From TWA4 sp051879195 (lineage in GTDB: Bacteria; Bacillota; Clostridia; Lachnospirales; Lachnospiraceae), in contig JBJELO010000300.1 in assembly GCA_051879195.1 (NCBI GenBank), positions 1-64,000 on the forward strand: a stretch of DNA of 64,000 nt. The letters run 5' to 3'. The notes beneath the pieces are model-generated. The model ran no database searches. It worked only from the letters and a program-made list of their open reading frames with translations, and was not told the origin of the DNA. Below, in pieces: positions 36,161 through 45,062 of this stretch (positions within the stretch are counted from its first letter, which is position 1; each line of letters starts with the position of its first letter). The translations under genes were made by a program, and so were the position numbers.

Positions 36161-37417
36161 ATGAATCTTGGCTTAATTTCTCTCATTCTGCTTCTGGCTG
36201 CTATTGCTGTCGGTTTTGCCAGAAACTGCAACGTAGGTATTCTCTGTATCGGTTTTTCCATGATTCTCGGTGTCATTTACGACATCAGTGCAAAAGATAT
36301 TCTCAGCGGATTCAGCTCATCCCTGTTCATACAGATGGTGGGAATTACCTATCTGTTTGCCATTATCAACGGCAATGGGACGCTGGAACTGCTGGCCAGA
36401 AAACTGGTGGGACTGGTTGGAAAAAAGAAGCAGCTGATTCCCTTTGTTTTATATATTCTGGGATTTGCCATCTGCGCGGTGGGTCCCGGTGCGATTCCCT
36501 CGCTGGCGATCATTCCCGTTATTGCAATTCCTGTTGCCATGTCAGCAGGTGTGAATCCGATCATGGCAGCTATCATCGGTGACCTGGGTGTAATGTCCGG
36601 AAGAATGAGCCCGTTGACTCCCGAAAGCGCAGTGGTCAGTGAACTGATGAAAGAACAGGGAATGAGCGGCAATACGGTTCCCATTATGATTGCCCTGACA
36701 ATCACGGCTCTGGCTGTTTCTGCACTGGTATATATTTATTATAAAGGCTGGAAAGTGGACACCACGGCAGCAGGAGAAAAAGAACAGGAAAAACTGCCTC
36801 CTTTCAGCCGTCAGCAGTGGATCTCTATTCTGGGACTTCTGGTTCTTGCAGTTGGCGCACTGTTTTTTTCCTGGAACGTGGGTCTGACCGGATTTATGGT
36901 GGGCAGCGTTCTGATCGTGCTGAGTGCCGGAGAAGAAAAGAAAGCTATCAGTGCCATTCCCTGGAATGTCATTCTCATGGTGCTCGGCGTGGGCATTCTG
37001 ATGAATGTCATTTCCCTGTCAGGCGGAATCGACATTATGGTTTCTGTTCTGGAATCGGTGATGAGCAAACGGACAGCATCCATGATTATGGCAGTAACAG
37101 CCGGTATCATGTCCTTTTTCAGCTCCGGTCTTGGTGTTGTATTCCCTACCCTGATTCCTACAGCCAGCGGACTGGCAGCAGGATTGGGCGTTGATGCACT
37201 GGAACTGGTATCCGTTATCGTTATCGGAGGAACCGTATCCGGCTTCACCCCCATCTCCACCACAGGAGCTCTCATCATGGCCGGAGTAGCACAGCAGGAA
37301 AACTCCGAAGAAAAATTCCCTCAGAACAAGCTGTTCATGGAACTGTTTGCAGTTTCTTTTATCGCACTGGCATTACTGGCGGTTCTTGCTTTTACCGGCG
37401 TATACGGATTGATATAA
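36161..37417 (+). CDS. SLC13/MatC-like carboxylate permease
   Basis: A 418-residue membrane protein with about eleven helices. It has two related halves, each with a re-entrant block: GPGAIPSLAIIPVIAIPVAM and GDLGVMSGRMSPLTPES in the first, GLGVVFPTLIPTASGL and GGTVSGFTPISTTGALIMAG in the second. This is the ion-transporter superfamily layout, close to MatC or SLC13 carboxylate carriers. It gives the locus a second uptake or exchange protein besides the 2HCT carrier. Which acid it moves cannot be read. Confidence 0.75.
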   Translation: MNLGLISLILLLAAIAVGFARNCNVGILCIGFSMILGVIYDISAKDILSGFSSSLFIQMVGITYLFAIINGNGTLELLARKLVGLVGKKKQLIPFVLYILGFAICAVGPGAIPSLAIIPVIAIPVAMSAGVNPIMAAIIGDLGVMSGRMSPLTPESAVVSELMKEQGMSGNTVPIMIALTITALAVSALVYIYYKGWKVDTTAAGEKEQEKLPPFSRQQWISILGLLVLAVGALFFSWNVGLTGFMVGSVLIVLSAGEEKKAISAIPWNVILMVLGVGILMNVISLSGGIDIMVSVLESVMSKRTASMIMAVTAGIMSFFSSGLGVVFPTLIPTASGLAAGLGVDALELVSVIVIGGTVSGFTPISTTGALIMAGVAQQENSEEKFPQNKLFMELFAVSFIALALLAVLAFTGVYGLI

Positions 37418-37598
37418 AAGGCTGCAGAATAAAAGTCCAATCGGAAGTTAATTGTAATTTATCCCCATTACTTTCGGTTATATGCACATTCGTTTTAACA
37501 ATTATACATCTTTCTTTTTGGAGAGTACAATGTAGTCAGAATAAAACAAAAGCTGCTCAGAGATTGAGACAGGAATTTTCATAAGGAGGTTGACTGCA

Positions 37599-37901
37599 GT
37601 GAAAATTATGACAAATGCTGTAGCAGGTACTTTGGAATCCAGTGATGCCATGGTAACTGTTGAGCCTAATGAAGGAAACGGAATTGATTTTGAACTGGAC
37701 AGTGTGGTGATTCACCAGTTTGGAAATCAGATTAAAAAGGTGGTTATGGAAACTCTGGACCGCCTGGACGTGGAGGATGTTAAAATCTCGATTGTTGATA
37801 AAGGAGCACTGGACTGTACAATCAAGGCAAGAGTGGAATGTGCGGTGTACCGTTCCAATTATCAGACAGAAAATCTGCCGTGGGGAGGTGCGATTAAATA
37901 A
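37599..37901 (+). CDS. citD: citrate lyase acyl carrier protein (gamma subunit)
   Basis: A 100-residue acyl carrier protein of citrate lyase. The sequence AVAGTLESSDAMVTVEP carries the serine to which the phosphoribosyl-dephospho-CoA prosthetic group is attached; the C-terminal VKISIVDKGALDCTIKARVECAVYRS block is typical. The start is GTG at 37599, nine bases after AAGGAGG; a TTG touching that site is excluded by spacing. Its stop overlaps the citE start by one base, so the three subunits are coupled. Confidence 0.92.
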   Translation: MKIMTNAVAGTLESSDAMVTVEPNEGNGIDFELDSVVIHQFGNQIKKVVMETLDRLDVEDVKISIVDKGALDCTIKARVECAVYRSNYQTENLPWGGAIK

Positions 37902-38800
37902 TGAATCCCAATAAAAAAAGATTAAGAAGAACCATGATGTTCTTAAACTGTCAGAAACCCGGATTAATTAAAGATCCCTATATTTACAAACCCGATTCTA
38001 TTATGCTGGATCTGGAAGATGCCGTTGCGGAAGGCGAAAAGGATGCTGCAAGATACTCTCTGTATCACGCCCTTCAGGAAATCGATTACCGCGGTGTGGA
38101 GCGTGTGGTAAGAATTAATGGTCTGGATACGGCTTACTGGAAAGAAGATATCAGAGCCTGTGTGGCGGGCGGCGCCGATTCCATCCGTGTGCCGAAATGT
38201 GAAAGTGCGAAAGATATTAAGATGGTGGAAGATGCTATTGCAGCTGCAGAAAAAGAATTCGGAAGAGAAGAAGGCAGCACTCTGATTATGGCAGCAATCG
38301 AATCTGCCATGGGTGTAATGAAAGCTCTGGAAATCTGCGAAGCCTCCGACAGATTATTCGGTATTGCATTGAGCGGCGGAGATTACACCAAGGATCTGCA
38401 GACCACCATTTCCGGCGGTGGTGTGGAGCTGGCCGGTGCGAGACAGCATCTGATCATTGCTGCAAGAGCTGCCAAAGTACAGTGTTTTGATACGGTATTT
38501 ACCAATCTGGATGACATGGAAGGCTTCCGAAAGGAAGTGGAAATGATCAAGGTTATGGGCTTTGACGGAAAATCCATTGTCAATCCGAGACAGATTTCCA
38601 TTGTTCATGAAATTTTTACTCCTTCAGAGAAAGAAATTATTTTCTCAGAAAAGGTTGTTAAGGAAATTGATGAAAAGAAAGCACAGGGTATCGGTGTATT
38701 TACGGTAGATGGTAAGATGATTGACATTGCCTTTTATGACGGAGCAAAGAGGGTCATTGAACTGGCCAAAGCTTCCGGTGTTTACAAGGGGGATTTGTAA
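37901..38800 (+). CDS. citE: citrate lyase beta subunit
   Basis: A 299-residue citryl-ACP lyase. It splits citryl-ACP into acetyl-ACP and oxaloacetate in a TIM barrel with a magnesium site. Seen are SIMLDLEDAVAEGEKDAAR, RVVRINGLDT, IRVPKCESAKDI, AAIESAMGVMKALEI and LSGGDYTKDL. The ALSGGDYTKDLQTTISGGGVE loop is that of CitE rather than of malyl-CoA lyases. The gene overlaps citD and is separated from citF by one base. A homologous complex, citramalate lyase, exists in some clostridia, so the substrate could also be citramalate. Confidence 0.92.
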   Translation: MNPNKKRLRRTMMFLNCQKPGLIKDPYIYKPDSIMLDLEDAVAEGEKDAARYSLYHALQEIDYRGVERVVRINGLDTAYWKEDIRACVAGGADSIRVPKCESAKDIKMVEDAIAAAEKEFGREEGSTLIMAAIESAMGVMKALEICEASDRLFGIALSGGDYTKDLQTTISGGGVELAGARQHLIIAARAAKVQCFDTVFTNLDDMEGFRKEVEMIKVMGFDGKSIVNPRQISIVHEIFTPSEKEIIFSEKVVKEIDEKKAQGIGVFTVDGKMIDIAFYDGAKRVIELAKASGVYKGDL

Positions 38801-38801
38801 G

Positions 38802-40370
38802 ATGCTGAATAAAGTTGGAAGAGAAATTCCTGAAGAGGTTTTGAAACAGACCGGAAAAGAGGTTTTCCAGGGAATTTATTACAAGGATAATACAGAATTC
38901 AAAAAACAGGGACCGATCACAAAGGTGGTTATGAACCACGATACCAGCAAAATGGTGAGTTCCATCCATGAAGCACTGGTGAAATGCGGTGCTCACGATG
39001 GTATGACACTGGGATTTCACCATCATTTCCGTGACGGCGATCTGGTTGTTAATATGGTCATGGAAGAGGTTCACAAAATGGGGATTAAGGACGTAACAAT
39101 CTGCGCCAGCTCCCTCGGCAAGGCTCACGATGCACTTGTTCCCATGATTGAGGACGGTACGATTACCGGAATTCAGTCTTCCGGCGTTCGTGGTAAGATT
39201 GGACAGGCAATTTCCGAAGGAAAGCTGAAAGGGCTTGCCATTATGCGTTCCCATGGAGGACGGATCCGTGCCATCCAGACAGGTGAGACCACTATTGATA
39301 TTTCCTTTATCGGAGCACCTACCTGTGATGATTACGGCAATTGCAAAGGTGTGGGCGGCAAGAGTGACTGCGGTGTCCTGTCGTATTCCTTCGTAGATGG
39401 CAATCATGCCAACAAGGTGGTTGCCGTAACGGACTGCCTTGTTCCTTTCCCCAATTACCCTGCTGATATCAACATGACAAAAGTGGATTATGTCTGTGTT
39501 GTGGATCAAATCGGTATTCCGGAAAAAATTGCTACAGGTGCTGCAAAACCTACTACGGATGTGAGAAAGCTGATGATGGCAGACTACTGCACTCAGGTCG
39601 TGATCAATACACCTTATTTCAAAGATGGTTTTTCCTATCAGACCGGTGTGGGCGGCGCATCCATCGCTTCTGCTATCTCTCTGGGTAAAATCATGAAAGA
39701 GAGAGGAATCAAGATGGGATTTGCAGTAGGCGGTATGTCAAAAGCCATGTGTGATCTGCTGGATGAAGGCCTGATTGGTAAACTTCTCGATACACAGGAT
39801 TTTGATACAGCAGCTGTGGAATCTGTTAAGCGTCCGAATCATCACCGTATCAGTGCAGGCGCATATGCAAACCCGTTTAATAAAGGCTGTTTCGTAAACA
39901 AACTGGATTATGTCATTCTGGCAGCACTGGAAATTGATGTGGATTTCAACTGCAATGTAGTTGTAGGTTCAGATGGTGTCATTACAGGTGCACAGGGAGG
40001 ACATCCCGATGCTGCAGCAGGAGCAAAATGCACCATCGTAATTTCTCCTCTGGTTCAGGGACGTATCCCTGCTATCTGCAGCAGAGTGACCACGGTAACA
40101 ACTCCCGGGGAATCTGTAGATGTGGTGGTAACGGATTACGGTGTGGCAGTTAATCCCAACCGTCTCGATCTGCTGGAAGCACTGAAAGCTGCAGACTGTG
40201 TTCCGCTTCATACTATCGAAGAACTGAGAGATATGGCCTATGCTATTACAGGAGAACCGGAACCGGTACAGTTTGATGACCGTATTGTGGGAATTATCGA
40301 AGGTCGTGACGGTACTGTTATGGATGTAGTTCACAAAATCAAAGAATTTACTTTTAAAGATGAAAAATAA
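38802..40370 (+). CDS. citF: citrate lyase alpha subunit
   Basis: A 522-residue citrate:acetyl-ACP transferase. It forms citryl-ACP from citrate and acetyl-ACP, after which citE cleaves it. The blocks LGFHHHFRDGDLVVNMV, ITGIQSSGVRGKIGQAIS, RSHGGRIRAIQTGET, and VVGSDGVITGAQGGHPDAAAGA are characteristic. The start at 38802 is one base after the citE stop. The complex needs CitC for acetylation and CitX/CitG for the prosthetic group, and all are encoded downstream. Confidence 0.93.
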   Translation: MLNKVGREIPEEVLKQTGKEVFQGIYYKDNTEFKKQGPITKVVMNHDTSKMVSSIHEALVKCGAHDGMTLGFHHHFRDGDLVVNMVMEEVHKMGIKDVTICASSLGKAHDALVPMIEDGTITGIQSSGVRGKIGQAISEGKLKGLAIMRSHGGRIRAIQTGETTIDISFIGAPTCDDYGNCKGVGGKSDCGVLSYSFVDGNHANKVVAVTDCLVPFPNYPADINMTKVDYVCVVDQIGIPEKIATGAAKPTTDVRKLMMADYCTQVVINTPYFKDGFSYQTGVGGASIASAISLGKIMKERGIKMGFAVGGMSKAMCDLLDEGLIGKLLDTQDFDTAAVESVKRPNHHRISAGAYANPFNKGCFVNKLDYVILAALEIDVDFNCNVVVGSDGVITGAQGGHPDAAAGAKCTIVISPLVQGRIPAICSRVTTVTTPGESVDVVVTDYGVAVNPNRLDLLEALKAADCVPLHTIEELRDMAYAITGEPEPVQFDDRIVGIIEGRDGTVMDVVHKIKEFTFKDEK

Positions 40371-40454
40371 AAAATGGTTTTAACTGTTCGGAGCCCGGCA
40401 ATCTGATTAAAACACTGCAGGGTTCTGGATAAAAGAAAGTCAGGAGAACAGATT
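40371..40454 (+). other. citF-hydratase spacer with degenerate repeat
   Basis: AACTGTTCGGAGCCC and GGGTTCTGGATAA lie here as a weak inverted repeat related to the CTGTTCAGAGCC family found at four other places. CAGGAGA follows as the ribosome site of the next gene. Confidence 0.35.
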
Positions 40455-42734
40455 ATGGTAAAATTATACGACGGTGGAGTTTATCTGATCAACGGAACAC
40501 AGATTGTTCCGGAAAATGAACAGGCAGAAATCGTAAATGGTAAAAAAATCAGTAAAGAAGAAGCAAAAAAAGGTACCATTGCCTATTCCATTATGGAAAC
40601 TCACAACACATCAGGCGATATGGATCATTTGAAAATCAGATTTGATGCCATGACTTCCCATGATATCACTTTTGTTGGGATCATCCAGACTGCAAAAGCA
40701 TCCGGCATGGAAAAATTCCCGATTCCCTACGTTCTGACCAATTGTCACAACTCTCTGTGTGCAGTAGGTGGTACCATCAATGAAGATGATCATGTATTTG
40801 GTCTGTCTGCAGCGAAAAAGTACGGCGGAATCTATGTTCCTCCTCATATTGCGGTAATTCACCAGTACATGAGAGAAAATATGGCAGGCTGCGGAAAGAT
40901 GATACTGGGCTCTGACAGCCATACCCGTTACGGTGCTCTCGGTACCATGGCCATCGGTGAAGGCGGCGGCGAACTGGTAAAACAGCTGCTCTGCAATACA
41001 TACGATGTGGCTTATCCCGGTGTTATCGCTATTTACCTTGACGGAAAGCCGAATCCCGGTGTAGGTCCGCAGGATATTGCTCTGGCAATCATCGGTGCTG
41101 TATTTAAAAATGGTTACGTTAAGAATAAAGTAATGGAATTTGTTGGCCCTGGTATCAGCACTATGACAACCGATTTCAGAAACGGTATTGATGTTATGAC
41201 CACAGAAACAACCTGTCTGTCTTCCATCTGGAGAACCGATGAAGATACAAAATCATTCCTGACAGTTCATGGCAGAGGCGGTGATTACAAAGAACTGAAT
41301 CCTGCCGATGTGGCTTACTATGATGGTATGGTATATGTGGATCTCAGCACGGTAAAACCCATGATCGCATTGCCTTTTCATCCCAGTAATACCTATGAAA
41401 TCGATGAGCTGAATGCAAATCTGGGCGACATCCTCCGTGAAGTGGAAAAGAGTGCTGCAGCAATTACAGAGAACCCTGATATCAACTTCAGTCTGACCGA
41501 CAAGATCGTAAACGGCAGATTCCAGGTACAGCAGGGTATTATTGCGGGCTGTGCGGGTGGCAATTATACAAACGTAATGGAAGCTGCCCATATCCTGAAA
41601 AATGCAAGCTGCGGAAACGGTGAATTTACTTTATCCGTATATCCTTCCTCTCAGCCTGTATTTATGGATCTGGTTGAAAAAGGTGCAATTTCCACATTGA
41701 TGGCAGCCGGCGCAGCAGTGAAGACAGCATTCTGCGGTCCCTGTTTCGGTGCGGGCGATACTCCTGCTAATAATGCATTCAGTATCCGCCATACCACAAG
41801 AAACTTCCCCAACAGAGAAGGTTCAAAGCCCGGCGTGGGTCAGCTTTCAGCGGTTGCCCTGATGGATGCACGCTCCATCGCAGCAACCGCAGCCAACGGC
41901 GGTATTCTGACACCGGCAACCGACTATGCGGATGACTATGTGGTTCCCGAATATCATTATGATGATTCTGCTTACAGAGCCCGTGTATACCAGGGATTTG
42001 GGAAAGCAGAGCAGGAATCCGAACTGGTTTACGGTCCCAATATCAAGGACTGGCCGGAAATGTCTCCTCTGGCAGATAATATTCTGCTGAAGGTCTGCTC
42101 CAGAATCATGGATAAGGTGACCACAACCGATGAACTGATTCCTTCCGGCGAGACTTCCTCCTACCGCTCCAATCCTCTCGGATTGGCAGAATTTACTCTG
42201 TCAAGACGCGATCCCGCCTATGTGGGCCGAGCAAAGGCAATCGGTGAAGTGGAAAAGGCAAGGACTGCAGGAAAAGATGTTCTGGAAGCAGCTCCCGAAA
42301 TGAAATCCGTATATGAAAAGATTGCGGAAATCACACCCGATGTGAAGAAAGAAGACATTGAAATCGGAAGCATGATCTACTGCGTAAAACCCGGCGACGG
42401 CTCTGCCCGTGAACAGGCGGCAAGCTGCCAGAGAGTCCTGGGCGGACTTGCAAACATCTGTACGGAATATGCAACCAAGAGATACCGTTCCAACGTAATG
42501 AACTGGGGCATGATTCCCTTCCAGATGAAAGAAGAACCGGAATTTGACGTGGATGATTATATTTACGTACCCAATGTAAAAGAAGCATTGTCGGGTGATA
42601 TGAAAGATATCAAAGCATATGTACTGGGAGACAAAGTGAAAGAAATCTCTCTGTATATCTCCGATATGACTGAAGATGAAAAGAAAATCGTGAAAGCCGG
42701 CTGTCTCATTAATTATAACAGAAATAACCGGTAA
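40455..42734 (+). CDS. aconitase-superfamily hydratase (YbhJ-like)
   Basis: A 759-residue hydratase, longer than the true aconitase upstream and similar in layout to E. coli YbhJ, whose substrate is not settled. Cluster cysteines are present in GIIAGCAGGNYTN and AFCGPCFGAGDTPANN. The substrate block is MILGSDSHTRYGALG and the swivel block GDGSAREQAASCQRVLGGL ends in NVMNWGMIPF. The GCAGG motif replaces the GSCTN of aconitases. Lying between citF and citC it should act on the acid that the lyase uses: aconitate/citrate, or mesaconate/citramalate if the lyase is a citramalate lyase. Confidence 0.82.
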   Translation: MVKLYDGGVYLINGTQIVPENEQAEIVNGKKISKEEAKKGTIAYSIMETHNTSGDMDHLKIRFDAMTSHDITFVGIIQTAKASGMEKFPIPYVLTNCHNSLCAVGGTINEDDHVFGLSAAKKYGGIYVPPHIAVIHQYMRENMAGCGKMILGSDSHTRYGALGTMAIGEGGGELVKQLLCNTYDVAYPGVIAIYLDGKPNPGVGPQDIALAIIGAVFKNGYVKNKVMEFVGPGISTMTTDFRNGIDVMTTETTCLSSIWRTDEDTKSFLTVHGRGGDYKELNPADVAYYDGMVYVDLSTVKPMIALPFHPSNTYEIDELNANLGDILREVEKSAAAITENPDINFSLTDKIVNGRFQVQQGIIAGCAGGNYTNVMEAAHILKNASCGNGEFTLSVYPSSQPVFMDLVEKGAISTLMAAGAAVKTAFCGPCFGAGDTPANNAFSIRHTTRNFPNREGSKPGVGQLSAVALMDARSIAATAANGGILTPATDYADDYVVPEYHYDDSAYRARVYQGFGKAEQESELVYGPNIKDWPEMSPLADNILLKVCSRIMDKVTTTDELIPSGETSSYRSNPLGLAEFTLSRRDPAYVGRAKAIGEVEKARTAGKDVLEAAPEMKSVYEKIAEITPDVKKEDIEIGSMIYCVKPGDGSAREQAASCQRVLGGLANICTEYATKRYRSNVMNWGMIPFQMKEEPEFDVDDYIYVPNVKEALSGDMKDIKAYVLGDKVKEISLYISDMTEDEKKIVKAGCLINYNRNNR

Positions 42735-43170
42735 AGACAGCTGCAGGAAAAGATAAGCGCACAATTTTTTCCTCAGAAAAACACTGTAGAAAACAAAAAC
42801 TAAACCCCATTACAGACAGCAAAGAAGCAGATCTCTACCCAATACTGCCAACCCTGCTTCTTTGCCGCAGAAAGTTACTCCTTTTAATTACGTACTCCTT
42901 TAACATAATGTTTATCAATGACCGGCTGCGGAACGGATGTGCAGCCGGTTTTCCTTACTGAATTTCCTGAATGTATGTCTATGCCTTTTATGCATGAGCA
43001 GATAGATAAGGGGAATTAGATTATCCTGCCGGGAAGTGTTATAGTTGAATCATCAAAAGAAAACAGTAAAAAAGATCAGTAAAAGATCGGCAAAGAAATC
43101 AATGAAACATGCAAACCGGTTTGTGAGAGGAAGCACCGGGGGATAGAAGAAATTTCAGGAGGTAATGATC
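42735..43170 (+). other. intergenic region with two hairpins
   Basis: This 436-base gap holds a hairpin with arms GCAAAGAAGCAG (42819-42830) and CTGCTTCTTTGC (42854-42865). A terminator follows, with arms ACCGGCTGC (42921-42929) and GCAGCCGGT (42941-42949) and a TTTTCC tail. The rest is AT-rich and probably carries the promoter of the following genes; no clear hexamer pair is seen. Confidence 0.6.
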
Positions 43171-43374
43171 ATGATGATGCAGCAGACAAATTACGCAGGA
43201 CAGGCAGCTTATACAGGACGGATGAATTATGCAACAGCAGGGATTTTCGGAGCCTATGTTTCCGGCATGAGAACAGTTCCCGGCAGAGAGAGAACAGAGG
43301 AGCAGCGCCGCAGAGATGCAGAAAAAAGGGCTGCAGTGTTTGAAATGATTGAGGATTATATTGAACAGGCTTAA
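43171..43374 (+). CDS. small protein in the cit cluster, unknown
   Basis: A 67-residue product with an N-terminal Gln/Tyr/Ala-rich part (QQTNYAGQAAYTGRMNYATAG) and a charged helix (RERTEEQRRRDAEKRAAVFEMIEDYI). I do not recognise it. The ATG at 43171 lies eight bases after AGGAGGT; the ATG at 43165 is too close to it. It sits 83 bases before citCX in the same direction, so cotranscription is likely. The clean ribosome site and the helical C-terminus suggest a real gene. Confidence 0.55.
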   Translation: MMMQQTNYAGQAAYTGRMNYATAGIFGAYVSGMRTVPGRERTEEQRRRDAEKRAAVFEMIEDYIEQA

Positions 43375-43456
43375 ATTCGGGACGGAATGATCGGGCCACA
43401 GACCGGAAGGAGTGCATCGGTCTGTGGCTTTTCCGATGCATAGAGGAGGAGAAAAC

Positions 43457-45046
43457 ATGAGTTATCAGGAAAGAACAGGGGATCCTTTCAGAAATTCGGA
43501 ACTGGTCAGACTGAAAGATTTTTTATATGAGCAGGGACTGGATTATGATGAGAGTATTGAGCATACCGTTGTGCTGGAAGACGAGGGAAGAATCATTGGC
43601 ACAGGTTCCAGTCACGGAAATGTGATCAAATGTGTGGCTGTCTCGCCGGATTATCAGGGGCAGAATCTTCTTGGGACGATTATGACACATCTGGTTTCCT
43701 GGCTGTTCAGTAAAGGAATTACCCATTATTTTGGATTTACCAAGCCGAAAAACAGGGATATTTTCTGCAGTATGGGGATGTATCCTGTGGCGGAGACGGA
43801 GAATGTCCTGCTTCTGGAAAACAAACGCGGCGGATTGAAAAAGTATATGAATCAGCTGGAAAAGGAGACGAAGCAGTGTCAGGAAACGGGAACGGAGAAT
43901 GAGGCTGGTTCGGGTATCGGAGCTATTGTGGCAAACTGCAATCCGTTTACCGGCGGACACCGTTACCTGATTGAAAAAGCAGCGGGCGAATGCCGGTGGC
44001 TTCACCTGTTTATTCTTTCCGAGGAACAGAAATTTCTTTCCACAGCTGAGAGGATGCAGCTGGTAAGAGAAGGTGCAGGGGATATTCCCAATATTATTCT
44101 GCACGGTACCTCCGATTACCTGATTTCTCCGGCGGTTTTTCCTACCTATTTTATAAAAGATAAGGCCCAAGCATTTTCCATGAATTGCAGACTGGATATT
44201 GAAATATTCAGCGGGTCGATTGCCGGGCGGCTGGGAATCACGAAACGTTTTGTGGGAAGCGAGCCGGGATGTGAGGTGACGCGGCAGTACAATGAATGCC
44301 TGAAGCAGGAGCTTCCCGCCCGTGGAATTAAAGTGTACGAAATTGAAAGAAAACAGGTGGAAAATCAACCGGTCAGTGCTTCTTATGTAAGAAAATGTTA
44401 TGAGGAAGGAAAGCTGGAGAAGGTGAGGGGAATGGTTCCAAAATCAACCTTTGACTATCTGAAAACAAAGAGGAGCATTGTAACGGTGCCGCAAATGATG
44501 GAAGCGAGAGATAACCGGGCTGCCCGGCAGAAAGAGCTGATTGTAAAGTGGAATGCACCGGTGATCTGTTTTATGCTGAATATCCCCGGTTCCGTAAAGA
44601 CTTCTGAGGACTATCTGTGGGCTTTCCGGGAAGGAAAAAAGAAGATTCTGGGAAAGCTGCAGCGGCATGGAATCCGGGTACTGGAGAAGAAAGCGGTTTA
44701 TCCGGTTACCGGGTATGAATTCTATGTGGCTGTTGATGGAACGGGGAGACGACTGAAACGACTGATGACGGATCTGGAGGATGCGAATCGGCTGGGAAGA
44801 CTTTTTGATATTGATGTAATTGACACAGACGGAAGGAAAATCAGCAGATCGGATTATGGAATGCCGGCAAGAAAATGTATTTTATGCGATCAGGAAGCAC
44901 ATGTGTGCAGCCGCAGCCGGAATCACACAGTGGAAGAACTGCTCCGGTATATCGCAGATGTAATAGGAGAAGCAAGAAGAATCGGGAAAACAGGAAAAAT
45001 CAGCAAAACAGGAAAATCAGCAAAACAGGAAAACTCGGGGAAGTAA
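43457..45046 (+). CDS. citCX: fused citrate lyase ligase and holo-ACP synthase (CitC-CitX)
   Basis: A 529-residue protein, about 180 residues longer than a normal CitC. Residues 1-125 are the acetyltransferase-like domain (VAVSPDYQGQNLLGTIMTHL). Residues 150 to about 345 are the nucleotidyl-transferase domain (IVANCNPFTGGHRYLIEKA), which acetylates the CitD thiol with ATP. From about residue 350 the chain is CitX (MMEARDNRAARQKELI, CFMLNIPGSVKTS, RLFDIDVIDTDGRKISR, ARKCILCDQEAHVCSRSRNH), which moves the prosthetic group onto CitD. CitX is more often separate or fused to CitG. The tail is a Lys/Ser-rich stretch encoded by a short tandem repeat. GAGGAGG fixes the start at 43457. Confidence 0.9.
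   Translation: MSYQERTGDPFRNSELVRLKDFLYEQGLDYDESIEHTVVLEDEGRIIGTGSSHGNVIKCVAVSPDYQGQNLLGTIMTHLVSWLFSKGITHYFGFTKPKNRDIFCSMGMYPVAETENVLLLENKRGGLKKYMNQLEKETKQCQETGTENEAGSGIGAIVANCNPFTGGHRYLIEKAAGECRWLHLFILSEEQKFLSTAERMQLVREGAGDIPNIILHGTSDYLISPAVFPTYFIKDKAQAFSMNCRLDIEIFSGSIAGRLGITKRFVGSEPGCEVTRQYNECLKQELPARGIKVYEIERKQVENQPVSASYVRKCYEEGKLEKVRGMVPKSTFDYLKTKRSIVTVPQMMEARDNRAARQKELIVKWNAPVICFMLNIPGSVKTSEDYLWAFREGKKKILGKLQRHGIRVLEKKAVYPVTGYEFYVAVDGTGRRLKRLMTDLEDANRLGRLFDIDVIDTDGRKISRSDYGMPARKCILCDQEAHVCSRSRNHTVEELLRYIADVIGEARRIGKTGKISKTGKSAKQENSGK
44985..45045 (+). repeat. short tandem repeat at the end of citCX
   Basis: The unit AAAATCAGCAAAACAGG (about 17 bases) recurs two to three times with small changes at the gene's 3' end and encodes the tail GKTGKISKTGKSAKQENSGK. 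It lies outside the folded domain and is likely to vary in length. Confidence 0.65.
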
Positions 45047-45062
45047 AAAGGCGGAGTGAGAT

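Noticed and set aside
37590..37598. TTG start for citD
   Set aside because: The codon touches the AAGGAGG site with no spacing; GTG at 37599 has nine bases.
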